Source: [Phialemoniopsis] sp. UDSM-2020
Lineage: Eukaryota > Ascomycota > Sordariomycetes > Thyridiales > Thyridiaceae
DNA length: 64,000 nucleotides
Reading direction: 5' to 3'
Assembly (NCBI GenBank): GCA_018873225.1
Contig: JAEILZ010000003.1
Span: 1,674,001-1,738,000, forward strand
The notes beneath the pieces are model-generated. The model did not search any database. It had not been told where the DNA came from and saw only the letters and a program-made list of their open reading frames with translations. A program made the translations under genes and the position numbers. Below are positions 1-11,512 of the stretch, in pieces (position 1 is the first letter of the stretch; the number at the start of each line of letters is the position of its first letter).

Positions 1-1
1 G

Positions 2-463
2 TTCGAGGTGGCGATTTATCTGATCGACACCGCTTGGAATTGTCATGAGTGGCTCCGGGAAAGTTTGAAAGCTGAAGAGGTGGCCGAGTGTTTGAAAAGG
101 TTCCCTCCTACGATCCGTCGAGTCTCCACCTTCTGGCCAGCCCTGGAAGCGTGCGCAGACACACTGGATGAGCTCATCGCAGCCGTACTGGTGCGCCTCG
201 AAACACCACTCAGCGTCGACGCCTTGAGTCTACATGATGACGATGCAATATCTGCACGCATCAACCAATATCTCTTTCCGGCCACCGAGGCTGGTCCCGT
301 CTATGCGAGCCAGGACATCGCGCCAACTACGCTAGACTTTGACTTCAACAATCTGGACTGGAGCAACAACGAACAATTGGACTTTCTCGAAGTGGATAGC
401 ATTCTTATGTCTCTTATGTCTACAGACGTGGTCGCACCAGCCTTTTCCACGTCGAATATTTAG
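2..463 (+). CDS. C-terminal fragment, possible fungal transcription factor
   Basis: The reading frame is open from the window edge and ends at TAG 461-463, so only the last ~153 residues are visible and the start lies outside. The fragment is mostly helical (a stretch around ACADTLDELIAAVL) and ends in an acidic, aromatic tail with DFDFNNLDW. This resembles the C-terminal ends of fungal-specific transcription factors with an acidic activation tail. No DNA-binding motif is in view, so the family call is inference. It converges tail-to-tail with the amidohydrolase, only ~40 bp away. If it is a regulator, it could control the adjoining metabolic genes. It could equally be an unrelated helical protein. 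Confidence 0.5.
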   Translation, partial: FEVAIYLIDTAWNCHEWLRESLKAEEVAECLKRFPPTIRRVSTFWPALEACADTLDELIAAVLVRLETPLSVDALSLHDDDAISARINQYLFPATEAGPVYASQDIAPTTLDFDFNNLDWSNNEQLDFLEVDSILMSLMSTDVVAPAFSTSNI

Positions 464-505
464 TTGTAACATAAGACGTATCGTCAAAATATTGGCCTAA
501 GGCTT

Positions 506-1843
506 TCAAACCATACCAGCAGCTTGTCCGTTCTTCTTCCACACCTTGGCGTCCTTCATTACGAAGTCGACTTTCCTAAAAGCACCTTGATCCTCTCTAG
601 GATCGGTTTCGAGGGCGACAATATCCGCTGCGACCCCTTGCTCGATCCAGCCAAATCTTTTACCACAGAGATCACCTCCACAAGCTTTCCATCCCCCAAG
701 CGTACCAGCCACAAGTACGTCCTCAACCGGAACACCAGCCCTGATCATAAGTTCCATCTCTCTAGCATTTTCCCCATGTGGGAATGTCCCTGTGTCGCCA
801 CCGCAAGCTAGGACAATTCCCATCTCCCATGCCCGCTTCACATTCGACAGGACTTGTTCAAAAGTTGAACTGAACAGCCGCTCAGCGATCGCGAGTGTTG
901 GAACAAGGATGGTCTTGTTCTCGAGGCAAACCTGCAAGACTTCCTCGTTTGCCCTGTACGCGTGCTCAACGGTAGTACTGCCGCTCCTAGCAGCCATGAT
1001 TACGCCTTCGTTGGTGCCGGCATGACAGGCAACTGGAGCATTCGCCAATTTTGCTTCAGCAACCAATGCTCTCATTTCCTCTTCGGAATAGACCAGCAGG
1101 TCCGGATTAGGGTCTTTAGGAGGATGAAGTACAGAACCAATGTACGGGTGTTGTTGCTTCGGAGGGTATCGCATGGTTCGACGCCTATAATCAGCGTAGA
1201 ACTTGATGATATCAGCTCCGTATCCGATACGTCTCCTGACAGCTTTCCTTATTTCTTCAACACCATCGGCCGGATCCGAGCCGGTAGGGACGCAGGTTCC
1301 CCCAATGTGATTTTCATTGCGAACCTCGTAGGCGAACGTCGAAGCAATGATCTTCGTCGCAACGAATAGCCTGGGACCCGGAATGATACCTCGGTTGATC
1401 GCGTCACGTACGTTGCAATCTGCCTCTTGCATACCCTCAGATCCCAGATCCCTGCACATTATCAGCACAAGAGAGAAACTCTGTTGCCGGAGCGGCACTG
1501 CTTACCTATACGTGGTGTAACCTGCTAACAAACCAACCCTGCAATGGTTCGTGGACCTGATGATGCGCTCTACGAAGCTCTCTTCTTTCTTTTGCTGCGC
1601 AGACGGGACCTCATCATAGGAGTGTAGGAAAATGTGCGTATGTGCATCAACGAACCCAGGGCAAACGAATTTGCCTCGAAGATCAATGTCTGGCTCGGCA
1701 ATCTCCAAAGGCAGTGGCGTGTTGCGGTGCCAGACCTTCACGATCTCGCCAGATGTTTTCGACACCGTGATTGAATAGTCCTTCAATATTTCTTTGGTCG
1801 TCGAATCAAATAGCTTCGAGGTGTGGATGGTAAACTCGGCCAT
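506..1843 (-). CDS. Metal-dependent amidohydrolase (imidazolonepropionase/prolidase-like)
   Basis: Two exons, 1843-1506 and 1451-506, flank a 54-bp intron (GTAAGC to TGTGCAG); the join restores TTYRDLGSEG and gives 427 aa. Metal-site motifs of the amidohydrolase superfamily are all visible: DAHTH (His68, His70), the Lys of IIKFYADY (~196, candidate carboxylated lysine), ACHAG, VEHA and GGDTG (final Asp). There is no signal peptide, so it is probably cytosolic. The family hydrolyses cyclic amides, dipeptides or related C-N bonds; the substrate is not predictable. Some fungal relatives detoxify mycotoxin amides, but nothing here shows that specifically. It is divergent from the Dal5-type transporter across 680 bp and may share its promoter, which suggests import and cleavage of one compound. 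Confidence 0.85.
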
Positions 1844-2523
1844 GTTGCGATGTTTGTGTGGGCTATTCCGAGTATCAGCTTGCTATTCAGGGGTTGAATG
1901 AGGCGATGTTTCCTCGGCAACAGCAACAGATCGTATATCTGGTCCAAGTCAAATTTGACACAATAGCTATCTCAGCAGCATGTCACCCTACCACTAGAAT
2001 GACCGACTACATTCATCAATTCAATGTTATTGATGCCATCCACAAGAATTGCGCCCCAACCATGTCTGGGGGGCGGACTTCTCCGTATGGGTCCTCTGCG
2101 TCTAACTAAATTAGCCTCCGGAAAGATGCGACTTCTTCCTCTGCCTGGGCGGAATTCTCCCTGCGCCAACCCACACCAGACCCATCACACCTCGATGATT
2201 GCCATCCTTGTCATTGGCCATTGCAAACCCCTAAGGTCTTCCAACCCTTTCCCCGCAGATAGCACTGCGTGCCCCGGAAAGTCTGTGGATATGGCCAAGA
2301 GGTCGCGCTAAACTTGGCAACTGAGATATAATCCATCCAAAGATAGGAGGAGATAAAGAGGGATGTGTCCAACCATGTTCTATCCAGACTGTCACTGAGT
2401 CTCGTTGGACATAAAACGGACCTCATTTGCTCTGGAGATCTTTCCAGGTCTAATGCTTCACCTTCAAGCATAATCTTGCATCGTGTCACTAGCAAAACTT
2501 GGTTAGACTTTGCGACGATCGCG
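1844..2523. promoter_or_regulatory. Divergent intergenic region, amidohydrolase / MFS permease
   Basis: This 680-bp stretch separates two divergently transcribed start codons. I see no convincing gene, RNA or repeat in it. By position it must hold both promoters, and co-regulation is possible but not shown. No clear TATA box was found; two weak GATA-like cores (for example near 2343) are too few to mean much. Confidence 0.4.
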
Positions 2524-4144
2524 ATGAATACGGACAAGCATATCGAACCTTCGCCGGCTCCCGACGCCGCCAGCGAAGTCGACACCAAGCGCGGAGATGT
2601 CGTTGCGCAACAAGCAGATCAAGCCCTGGCATATGTTAGCCCAGAGGCGGTCTTTCTCGACGATGCGACGAACCGACGGATCCTTCGCAAGATCGATTGG
2701 CATGTCCTCCCCTGGATGTGTGCCATGTACTTCCTGCAGTACCTGGACAAGGGCACGTAAGTGACTATCAACCTGGCTTATACCATGCATATATGACAAC
2801 GAAGGACAATGGGCTAACGTTGTATCGTACAGTCTGAACTATGCCGGTGTCATGGGTATCAAACAAGACGCGAACCTCACAGCCGACCAATACAGCTGGC
2901 TGGGTAGCATCTACTACCTGGGATACCTACTGGCCGCCTTCCCCCACAACCGGGCCATGCAGTACTTCAACCCCGCAAAGTACATCGGCGCTTTTGTCTT
3001 CTTTTGGGGCATTGCCCTGGCCTCTATGGCAGCCGCTCACAATTTTCAGGGTCTCATGGCCGCCAGATCCTTTCTGGGAGTCGGCGAGGCTGTGAGTTCG
3101 TGTGGCCTCGTCATCATCACGGCATCCTGGTACCGCAAGTACGAACATGCCACCCGCGTCGGGCTTTGGTCTTCCTTCATCGGGGTGGCAAACATCACCG
3201 GCGGGCTGATTGCCTATGCCTGCCTTGTCGGATACGAGAGCAACCGCAACACGTACTTTACAAGTTGGAGGATTCTTGTCCTTGCTACCGGCGTAGGCTC
3301 GAGTGCCTTTGGCGCCGCCATGTTCTTCTTACTGGCTGCTTCCCCAATCCACGCACGTTGGCTGAGTCACGAGGATAAGGTCTTCGCCATTGAGCGTCTT
3401 CGTGCCAACCACCAAGGCGTCGGGTCCCATCAGTTCAAATGGTCTCAAGTCCGGGAGACCTTTACTGATATCCGGACCTGGCTCTATGTCATGTTCATCC
3501 TGACATCCCAGATTCCCATGGGCGCAGTGGTGCTTCTGTCTTCATCCTTGATCGCCTCACTTGGCTTCTCAAGCAAGGAGACTCTTCTCTTGGCCATGCC
3601 TGGAGGAGCTCTACAGATCATCAGCGGTGTGCTTGTTGGCTTCATCGCTGACCGCACCAAGTACAGATCGCTCACGGCAGCTGGCGTTCAGACCGTCTCG
3701 CTCTTTGGGATCGCACTTCTCTTCGGGTTAGGAGAGGTCTCACCGCTGTATGACCGACCTGGGCAATTGGCCGCATACATCATCATTGTGGGCACCGGCG
3801 CCACGGCCTTCTTCATGGTGCTGAGTATGATCTCCTCCAACGTCCTTGGTACTACCAAGAAGACCACTACCAACGGCGTTGCGTTCACAGCCATGGCCGT
3901 TGCCTACCTAGTTGGTCCCCAGATATTCCGTGATGCTCCATATTATCGTCACGCCAAAATAATCACCACTGTACTCTGGGCGGCGTCTGTCTGTATTCTG
4001 GTCTTTCTGCACTTTCTCAACTCTTGGGAGAACAAGAAGCGAGATTCTGATCCCGCTAATGACCCTGGGGCACAGCACCAAGCCAATATTGAGTTTATGG
4101 ATCTGACAGACAAGGAGAATAAGCTTATGCGGTATGTACTGTGA
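2524..4144 (+). CDS. MFS permease, allantoate permease (Dal5/anion:cation symporter) family
   Basis: Exons 2524-2756 and 2833-4144 flank a 76-bp intron (GTAAGT to GTACAG). The product is 514 aa, a normal length for the family. The cytosolic N-terminus leads to the family signature WHVLPWMCAMYFLQYLDKGT, and the intron falls just before the LNYAG motif. About 12 hydrophobic segments follow. The second-half signature TKKTTTNGVAF and the ending DLTDKENKLMRYVL are characteristic of Dal5/Tna1-type carriers of carboxylates, vitamins and small peptides. It is a plasma-membrane proton symporter by family; the cargo is unknown. The neighbouring amidohydrolase suggests an amide or peptide substrate. The gene converges on the oxidosqualene cyclase. 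I see no disruption. Confidence 0.9.
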
Positions 4145-4472
4145 AATGGTTTAAAGAGGCTTGGAGATGATGTAGAGAAATGGTTTTGTTTTGCACCTAG
4201 GCATCACAGCTGGTTTCTAGGCTTTGCGATCTCTCGTTCTGCAGATCTGAAGGCCAAATGGAATACAAATGATTCACATCTCTATCTCCTGCGCGATCAT
4301 AATAGTAGAATTGTATGTTTATCCCACGGGCCCGTTGTGTTGCGAGTCCTGACTGGAGGGTTATCCCAGTGCCTAAGCTGTAAATACCACACACTCGCCT
4401 GCCTACTCTATGATCGAAGCACGACTCCCTGGAGTTTCCGTAAGCTTCCGAACAACATCTTATTACTCCTTA
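4145..4472. other. Convergent 3' intergenic spacer
   Basis: 328 bp lie between the stop codons of the permease and the cyclase. It probably holds both 3' UTRs. No gene or structured element is recognisable. Confidence 0.4.
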
Positions 4473-6807
4473 TTATACAGCCGATATCTTCAGATCCGGG
4501 TATCTCTTCGCCAACATGCCCAATGCCCTAATCGAGAAGGCGAATTTGTAATTAGGATACGAAAAGGTGCAAAAATTGTGGAAAGATCCAGCGATTGCCT
4601 CCTCCAACCACTCTCCGTTCTCCTGCTGCCTGCTCATAAGCAGCCGTGCCGCATTTGCAAGAGGTGCTGGGTCCGGATAGCGCGCCTCGATCAGTCCGAT
4701 CAGCGCCCAGGCTGTCTGACAAACCAGTGAACCCTTCGGGTCTTCGTGATATTCTTCCGTTTCACAGCTCTGGTGACGTGTAAGTAAGCTTCAGACAACA
4801 TGTTTTTGGCGGGTGAATAGAGGTGGATCCAACCTACCTTGAAGCTTTCTGACCATCCTCCATCCTCGCGCTGTTTCCCGACCAGAAAAGCACAAGCTCG
4901 TTGTACACACTCGCTCGTGTCGTAGTACTCCCCAACATTGGCAAGGGCCTGCAAGGCGAACATAGTTCCGTACGTGAAACAGATTCCCCAATGTCCCAGC
5001 CAACTGCCGTCTGGTCTCTGGTCCTGTTTGAGCCACGCGACAGCCCTGTCGACAAACCGGTTCACATCAGTCGTCCTGTAGTCCGGCCAGTACTTCCGAA
5101 AGATACACGCGGCGTTGATACTCGACGATGTACACTCTGGATAATCGTATTCTACGAGAAGTTTGCTGAAGATCTCTGTGGGGTTGAGCTTCTCTATGTA
5201 TGTCCCTCCTCGGGTAGCCTCAAACGCCGAAACACCGCCACTCTTGTTCTGGTAGAGCAGCATCGTGTCTATGGCGTCGAAGAGTCGTCGATCGTCAAAA
5301 AGCTTAGGGAACCCTGCTGCCTTTTCAAGCATGATGACAGCGCTCAGGGCCTCGGCAAGGCAGTCGCTGACCACGAAACCGTTGTCCTTGTTGCTAAACG
5401 CCCAGCCTCCTTTGCGCGGCGAGCGGTAGCCCTTGCCCTGGTCGATACAATCGTCTCGTATCTGCTGCCGCTCCAAGAAATGATAGGCTTTGAGCAACAT
5501 CGGCCTCCACCTCTCATCTGTGTGCATCCCGCCGTCGCATACGGCTTGTATCAGAAAGGCCGTGTCCCAGCATTGACTTCCATTGGTGCTGTTGATCTGC
5601 ATGCCATCGGCGGTCATCCACAGATACTCCTGCAGCCGCCCAAGGTGCCTCTTGAAACTTTTCGATTCCGGCCCGTCTCGTACATAACAGATGATGGTGT
5701 TCATCGGGGCGTCCGTCGCTGCGATCCCTGCGTAATCTGTATTTTTGTCCTGTAGGTCGATGAGCTCGCTGACCCACGACTCAGCCCGTCGCTTTAGAAA
5801 CGCAGGTCGTATGTATGGCTTCCAGACGTTCACGAACGCCCATGTCGCACATTCCAGCACCCAGGATCTAGGCTGTTTGTAGTCAATAGCCGCAATTGTG
5901 TTGCGTTGGCTTAGCCAATCGATTGACTCGTATGGTTCGACGAGAATCTCTGATTGGAGTGCGTGTATGAGATCCTTGCTCCCTTTGTAGCTCCATCTCG
6001 TCGAGTATAGGTAGCTCATGGGCTTGAACACGCTGCGCATCTCCGCATAGAGCCGGCGCGGGTGGATCGGCGACCAGTCCGGGAGCAGCCACATCTCTGC
6101 TGGTATGGGGTTGACGATGTCCCAGTCGACCACCCCCAAGACTGCCAGCCAGAACTTGCCCCAAAGCGAGGAGTGGGTAGCTCCGCCATGCTTATGTAGG
6201 AAGCCCCGGGCCCGTGCTAGCACAGGGTGATCGGGCTGCATGCCAAGGATGCGAAGTACGCAATAGTTGATGGCCGTCCCGCATACGGTACTCTCTCCTG
6301 TCGTGTGCAATCCCCAGCCGCCCTCAACAGGCTTGGCTAACGATACTAGATAGTTCTGGAGTTCCAGCTTTGTAGCTTCTGGGATTGGCGTCTCCGTCAC
6401 GAACCACGCGAGGACTATGCCGGTGCCGAAGAGCATTGGCCCGCCACTCTCGCAGCCCCAGTGGCCGGAGGGGAGCTGTAACTTGTCGTAGAATTCGAGC
6501 CCATTGTGAGCAGCCTCGAGGGGAGAGATGGCTTTGGGAAGTGGAGGAAGGTTCTAATTGTTATCAGCCTATGTGTTTCTTGAAACAGGACAAGAAGAAG
6601 GAACTAGTATGGAGGACGGAGATATCATACCAGTGGGAGATTCAGGTAGTATTTTTCAGCGTAGCTCTGAGGACGGGCAGCATCTTCAACAGAAAGGTAA
6701 TGCCAAGTGCGGCGGCTGTCATCATCTTGCAGACGCCACCTGCTGTGGTCCGTTTTTCCTAGGGGAGGAAACGCTTGTTGCATTTTGTCCCGGCTATCAA
6801 GAGCCAT
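4473..6807 (-). CDS. Oxidosqualene cyclase-type triterpene synthase
   Basis: Three exons, 6807-6631, 6553-4838 and 4769-4473, have introns of 77 bp (GTATGA to ATTAG) and 68 bp (GTAGGT to CACCAG). They give 729 aa, the usual length of lanosterol-synthase-like enzymes. The N-terminus has RRTWHYLSVEDAARPQS. Several QW repeats are present (for example GGWGLHTTGE, PDGSWLGHWG, EDGGWSESFK). The family markers WDTAF and YPECTSSS are intact. The proton-donor motif reads DCLAE (Asp456) where most eukaryotic cyclases have DCTAE. The enzyme would cyclise 2,3-oxidosqualene at the ER membrane. Its neighbours (P450, transporter, amidohydrolase) point to a secondary triterpenoid instead of ergosterol. Housekeeping lanosterol synthase cannot be excluded from sequence alone. 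Confidence 0.92.
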
Positions 6808-7531
6808 GTTTCTGCATGACTTCCAGCGAGGAGCTGGAGATCTTAGACCCAGTTTCTAGACTTGATCTTATCGCTGTTAGCTTTATAACAGTTCATTCTA
6901 TGATTGAGTCTTCGAGACAGGCAACATGAGGCTGTTGATAATATCCCGGACGTCCGGCTGTTACCCGGCACGAGACATGCATGTCCCACCCCACCCTCGG
7001 AAAAGGGCCAGAAAATGCAAGAAAAGGAAGAGAAACTACGCCACAGTCTCTCGGAAGTAGTCAAGCGAGCAAGTAGCCAGTTGAATAGGGACATAAAACA
7101 CTCTCGGGGTACACAAAGACTGTGCAAGCGATCGAAGTGGCTTCGGGCATTTTGTTTCGTGTCTGACAAAGACCGCCATTCCGGCGTGAGAGGTGCTGCC
7201 TACGAAGTCGCAACGGCTCAATGCCATGATGCTTATCAAGGGGGAAGACCTATTCACTGCTGACAGGACGACGGCCTTTCCAACTGGCCCTGCCCACTCC
7301 CGATCTTGATCTACCCGCCGTAACACGACTCGCCAGCCATTTTCGCTGGTGTGTGTCAATATCGCAAAGATTGGGCGTCCGCATGGTTATGCCTCCAAAT
7401 GCATGCAGGCAGATCCTTCAGACAGATATGTGCGGAAGCTTTGACGCAAGTGCGACGGTATGAGCAAGCAGCATGTCCGCAAAACTAGTCGATATGATCG
7501 CTGCTCTATCCGTTTTCGCGTCGCGCCGAGC
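6808..7531. other. Intergenic region upstream of the triterpene cyclase
   Basis: This ~720-bp stretch lies upstream of the cyclase start and downstream of the F-box gene stop, so it contains the cyclase promoter. Short reading frames in it show no recognisable product. I found no repeat or RNA gene. Confidence 0.35.
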
Positions 7532-9151
7532 CTAACGAGACATGTCGCAACGCCGTCTGGTCCTGCCTATCTCACTCTCCGTGTCACTCTCGTACATCCC
7601 GCCAGGGTCAAACCTCTCCGGCACCCCGAACCAACTGAACTCCCATTCGGGCGCAAACATGGCTTCCGCCTCTCCCTCCTCCGGCATTCCCGCATGCTCA
7701 ATCTCGGGCTTGGCACTGTAATTCTCGCGCGCTGTGGACAGCCGTACTCGCCGCAGCGGTCTCTTTCCAGCCACATCGCCCGAGTTCACAGCCTGTCGGT
7801 GCAGCTCCTTGAGCAGTGTCAGAGTTGTATCGACGTCCCTCTTCCTTACATAGGCATTTTCGTCATGGGCGAGAAAATCATTCCAGCAGCAGATCAGATC
7901 GAAGCTCTCCAGGCTTGGTGGAAGCAGGGCATCTAGGCCCCCAAGCTGTGCAACTGCAGCGTCGACTGTGTCGTATGGACCGAAGAGGCCTCGCCAGTCG
8001 AGTCGCAGGCGCTTGAGATGAACCATGTGCGGGAGGCAGTTTAACCGCCTTTCTTCATTGTGAGTGTGTGAAAGAAAGTTGCCCCGCGGCGGGGAGAGAA
8101 CTTCGAGATGTTCCAGAGTGTTCGCACGAGCGGCGAGGGCCTTGACGAAGGATGCGTGTTGGTGGTTCGGATCATGGCTTCGATCGCCCTCAACAAGGCT
8201 CTGGTCGCGGCTCATGTCATATGGATATTCAAATTGAACAACCAGGGTCTGCAAGTTGGTACAAGCAAAACAGAGATATGCAAGGTCCGGCTCGTTGATC
8301 CAGGTGTGGAGCAGACGGACATGACGTAAATTCGGAAGTTCCAGCGACTTTTGGGCGGGTGACTTTGGCGGCCCGAGAACCTCGGTCATACCATTGCTCT
8401 GCTGTTTCCAAGTCTCGCCATCATCGCATAGGAGCTCAAGGGTATGCAGACTCGATAGATGCTGCAGCAGGGAAACAACGTTGCATGAGAATGTGCCGCT
8501 CCGGTAACTATCACGGTAGTTCCCGTCATGGATATCGCGACAAAGCTGCAATTTTTTAAGCTTTGAGAATGTCGGGTAGACAACTCCATTGGAACTAGGG
8601 ATTGCCTGCACTCCGTTCCATAGCACGGGCCATGCGTACTGCAGTAGGGTCGATCCGTAAGGAAATAGGTACATGAAGGTCTGGATATGCGGCGAGAACG
8701 AGAGGATGTCGTTGAAGCACGCTTGTAGCTGCTCTTTGTCTTGAGATGTCGCAAAAACGGGGCTGTACCGTCCAGACGGTGCTTTGTGCTCATCTTCATC
8801 CACTGTTGTGGCCTCAAGGTCCTCGAGGCAGTGGAGATGACGTATGCGCTGACCAAGTTCTGGCTTCGCATTGAGCGTTTTGCTCAAGCTACTGATAGAC
8901 TTTCCGGTGCGGAGGGCCACGAAATGCCACAGGTGATCGTGTGCTATGGCAGCCAGACGGCGAGATGCAAGAGAGAACCGCACAAGAGCCTCACGACTCC
9001 GCCGCTCCTCATATTTGTCATACCCTTCCACAATATACCAGTTGCCAAGGGTGTCAGCTACCCAAGGACAGGTCGGTATCGGCGGCGGATCCCATATGTG
9101 GCGGATGATTTCCGTCCATACTTCCGTTGAGAGCTGGAGCCACGCGACCAT
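7532..9151 (-). CDS. F-box / leucine-rich-repeat-like protein
   Basis: Single exon, 539 aa, with the start placed at the first in-frame ATG (9151). The first ~20 residues (LQLSTEVWTEIIRHIWDPP) plus RFSLASRRLAAIAHDHLWHFVAL at about 75-95 fit a fungal F-box, a Skp1-binding motif interrupted by an insertion. The rest shows repeated LKKLQL, LHTLELL, LRHVRLL and LKRLRLD units, as in the irregular leucine-rich repeats that follow fungal F-boxes. The inferred role is substrate recognition in an SCF ubiquitin ligase; the substrate is unknown. The C-terminus is acidic with SDTESE. It lies between the cyclase and the P450, which may be chance or may mark a cluster-linked regulator. Confidence 0.7.
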   Translation of the reverse strand: MVAWLQLSTEVWTEIIRHIWDPPPIPTCPWVADTLGNWYIVEGYDKYEERRSREALVRFSLASRRLAAIAHDHLWHFVALRTGKSISSLSKTLNAKPELGQRIRHLHCLEDLEATTVDEDEHKAPSGRYSPVFATSQDKEQLQACFNDILSFSPHIQTFMYLFPYGSTLLQYAWPVLWNGVQAIPSSNGVVYPTFSKLKKLQLCRDIHDGNYRDSYRSGTFSCNVVSLLQHLSSLHTLELLCDDGETWKQQSNGMTEVLGPPKSPAQKSLELPNLRHVRLLHTWINEPDLAYLCFACTNLQTLVVQFEYPYDMSRDQSLVEGDRSHDPNHQHASFVKALAARANTLEHLEVLSPPRGNFLSHTHNEERRLNCLPHMVHLKRLRLDWRGLFGPYDTVDAAVAQLGGLDALLPPSLESFDLICCWNDFLAHDENAYVRKRDVDTTLTLLKELHRQAVNSGDVAGKRPLRRVRLSTARENYSAKPEIEHAGMPEEGEAEAMFAPEWEFSWFGVPERFDPGGMYESDTESEIGRTRRRCDMSR

Positions 9152-9853
9152 TGTGTGGCACAAGGACCCTTTGATCGATGCTCGTGTTGTGGACGTTCGG
9201 GTCCATCCGCTGTATCACGTTTGTCAACCCATCAATGAGCACTTTAGCCGACGCTCCGAAGAGGAAGTGGAGTGGATTCTCCAACCAATCTTTTCGAAGT
9301 GGAGAACAGACGACTCCGCCTCGAAAGCAGGCCTGGCACGGATCCGACGTAAGCTCCAGCACAAGTCAATCCCGAGTTCTAGAGCGTATTGCGTATCGCT
9401 TGACGATTTTACAGCACTTTGCTTTAACGGCAAGGGATGGATGTGGGATATTATTGGCAAGCACAATGCCCCTAGAAGTTTACACGACATATTTGTCTGA
9501 TATCATCCCTGGATGTCATTGTCAAGTCACTTGCGACGGCATTAAGGCGTAAAGATACTTGCTATTTCCTTGCAAGGTGATATTTAGCATTTCTAGTGCT
9601 GACAGGGCATCCACTGCATCCATGTTTACCCAGGTACTAGCCAGTCAACGTCGAGGAAATGGAAATAGTACTGCTTCTCGCATTCGTCGTATTGTTCCTA
9701 CCACTCGCAAAGGAATTACTTGCTTTAGTTATCTATGAATGCTTTTATAAAACTTGATCAACCCCTTATGAGGGCCGTCGGAAATCCCGCTCCCCGTTAC
9801 TTCACGAGACTTGCAATAACTGCTTCGGTAGGTGTGACCAACGGAATAGCAAC
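9152..9853. other. Divergent intergenic region, F-box gene / P450
   Basis: About 700 bp between two divergent start codons. Several short overlapping frames occur on both strands, but none has family-like sequence or splice continuity. It presumably contains both promoters. Confidence 0.35.
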
Positions 9854-11512
9854 ATGGCATTCGTAACTCAAATACTGGGAGCAGCAGCGATCGGACTGGT
9901 GTGTCTCTATATCATCAAACAGCTCATCCCAAGCTCGTCGCCGCCTCTGCCACCTGGTCCTCGGCCCCTGCCACTCATCGGCAATGTTCACCAGGCGCCG
10001 AAGTCACACGCATGGTTGCAGTTCATCAAATGGGGGAGGGAGTACGGGCCTATCTTCCACCTGAACATGCTCGGGCAGCCTCTCATTGTGCTTTCCACGT
10101 CCCAGGCAGCCCATGACCTGTTGGCGAAGCGTGGTGCCACGTTCTCGGACCGGCCAAAGATGTTTGTACGTTGTGGGCGCACAGTCTGTGGACTTACCGG
10201 AGCCGGTCAACTAACACGCTTGAAATAGGTGGCCCAGGAGCTTGCCTTGAAAAACCTCAACGTACTTCTGATGGATTACCATGACCGTTTCAGACTCCGG
10301 CAGAGACTTGAAAACACGGTTCTGAACCTCAACGTCTCGGCAAGATATCGCACCGTTCAAGGGATGGAGTCCAGGCAATTGCTCTTCGACCTTCTGAAGA
10401 ACGCGTCGGGCAAAGGAGCAGATGTGCACAATTACTTTGAGAGATCGACAGCTAGCACAATCTTCTCTCTCTTCTATGGATATCGAATCATGGATGCCGA
10501 GGATCCGGACCTCCTTGCTTCTCTTGCCCTGAACGACGAGTTCTCTGACTTTGTGCAAGTGGGCAGATTCCTCGTCGACACGTTCCCGGCGCTCAACATA
10601 CTCCCGGGTCCCCTAGCACCTTGGAAGGCGATGGCCGAGTCGCATTACCAGCGGAAGCGTAAGATACACATGGGCAACCTCGACCGAGGTCTCAGGGAGC
10701 CGGGGTGGACTTTCGCAAAGCAGCTACACAAGACAGTCGAGGACGAGAAGCTCCCTCTGCCATACAACGAGCTCGCCGCCGAGTTCGGCACGCTGGTCGA
10801 CGCCGCGCTGGACGGCACCGTCGAGACCATGATGTGGTTCCTGATCGCGTGCATCACCGAGGACAGGGGCTTCGTGGCCAAAGCCCGGGCGCAACTGGAC
10901 GAGGTGGTCGGGCGCGACCGGTTGCCCTCGTTCGAGGACCAGCCCAAGCTGTGGTACATCGCCGCCATCCTTGAAGAGACCATGAGATGGCGTCCGGTTG
11001 GTGCCGGAGGCGTCCCTCACGCTACCAACGTTGAGAGCACCTACGAAGGGTACAGGATCCCCGCTGGCTCCATCGTCATAGCCAACCACTGGGCCATCAT
11101 GCGCGAAGAGGCCGTCTTTGGCCCGGATACGGAGCGCTTCGTCCCTGAACGCTGGATCGACGACGACACTCCAAAGACTGGTCAACTCAAGAGCCTTCCG
11201 ATCGTGGGCTTTGGCTACGGCAGGCGGACATGTCCTGGTAGGCACTTTGCGCGAAACATCGTCTGGATATCGATGGCGCGGCTGCTCTGGGCGTTTGACA
11301 TCGAGGCCGGCCGCGATGAGAATGGCAACAAGAGCTTCGTGGAACCGCTTGACTCCAAAGACGGCCTCGTCACGAGATCGCTCGCATTCAAGGCTTCATT
11401 TGAGCCGCGAGACAAGCAAGTAAGGGAGATCATTGAGAGGGAATGCGATACTAGCCAGGAAGATCTGGCGGCTCTACTTACTCAGATTGGAGATGGATTA
11501 CACAAGAAATAG
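9854..11512 (+). CDS. Cytochrome P450 monooxygenase
   Basis: Exons 9854-10165 and 10229-11512 flank a 63-bp intron (GTACGT to AATAG) and encode 531 aa. The N-terminal membrane anchor is followed by the proline hinge PPLPPGPRPLPLIGN. The ExxR motif is in EETMRW, the PERW motif is present, and the haem loop is FGYGRRTCPG with Cys439 as thiolate ligand. The sequence resembles fungal P450s annotated as O-methylsterigmatocystin oxidoreductase-like. The I-helix is odd: the usual AGxDTT reads AALDGT (Asp299-Gly300-Thr301), so the conserved threonine next to the acid is glycine. That could alter oxygen activation. Inferred role: oxidation of the product of the nearby triterpene cyclase at the ER. Outside the I-helix the gene looks intact. 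Confidence 0.9.

Noticed and set aside
4901..5755. 284-codon plus-strand frame within the triterpene cyclase
   Set aside because: Antisense of a well-supported enzyme; no recognisable motifs.
9178..9552. 124-codon frame between the F-box gene and P450
   Set aside because: No family resemblance, overlapping alternatives on both strands, lies in a promoter region.
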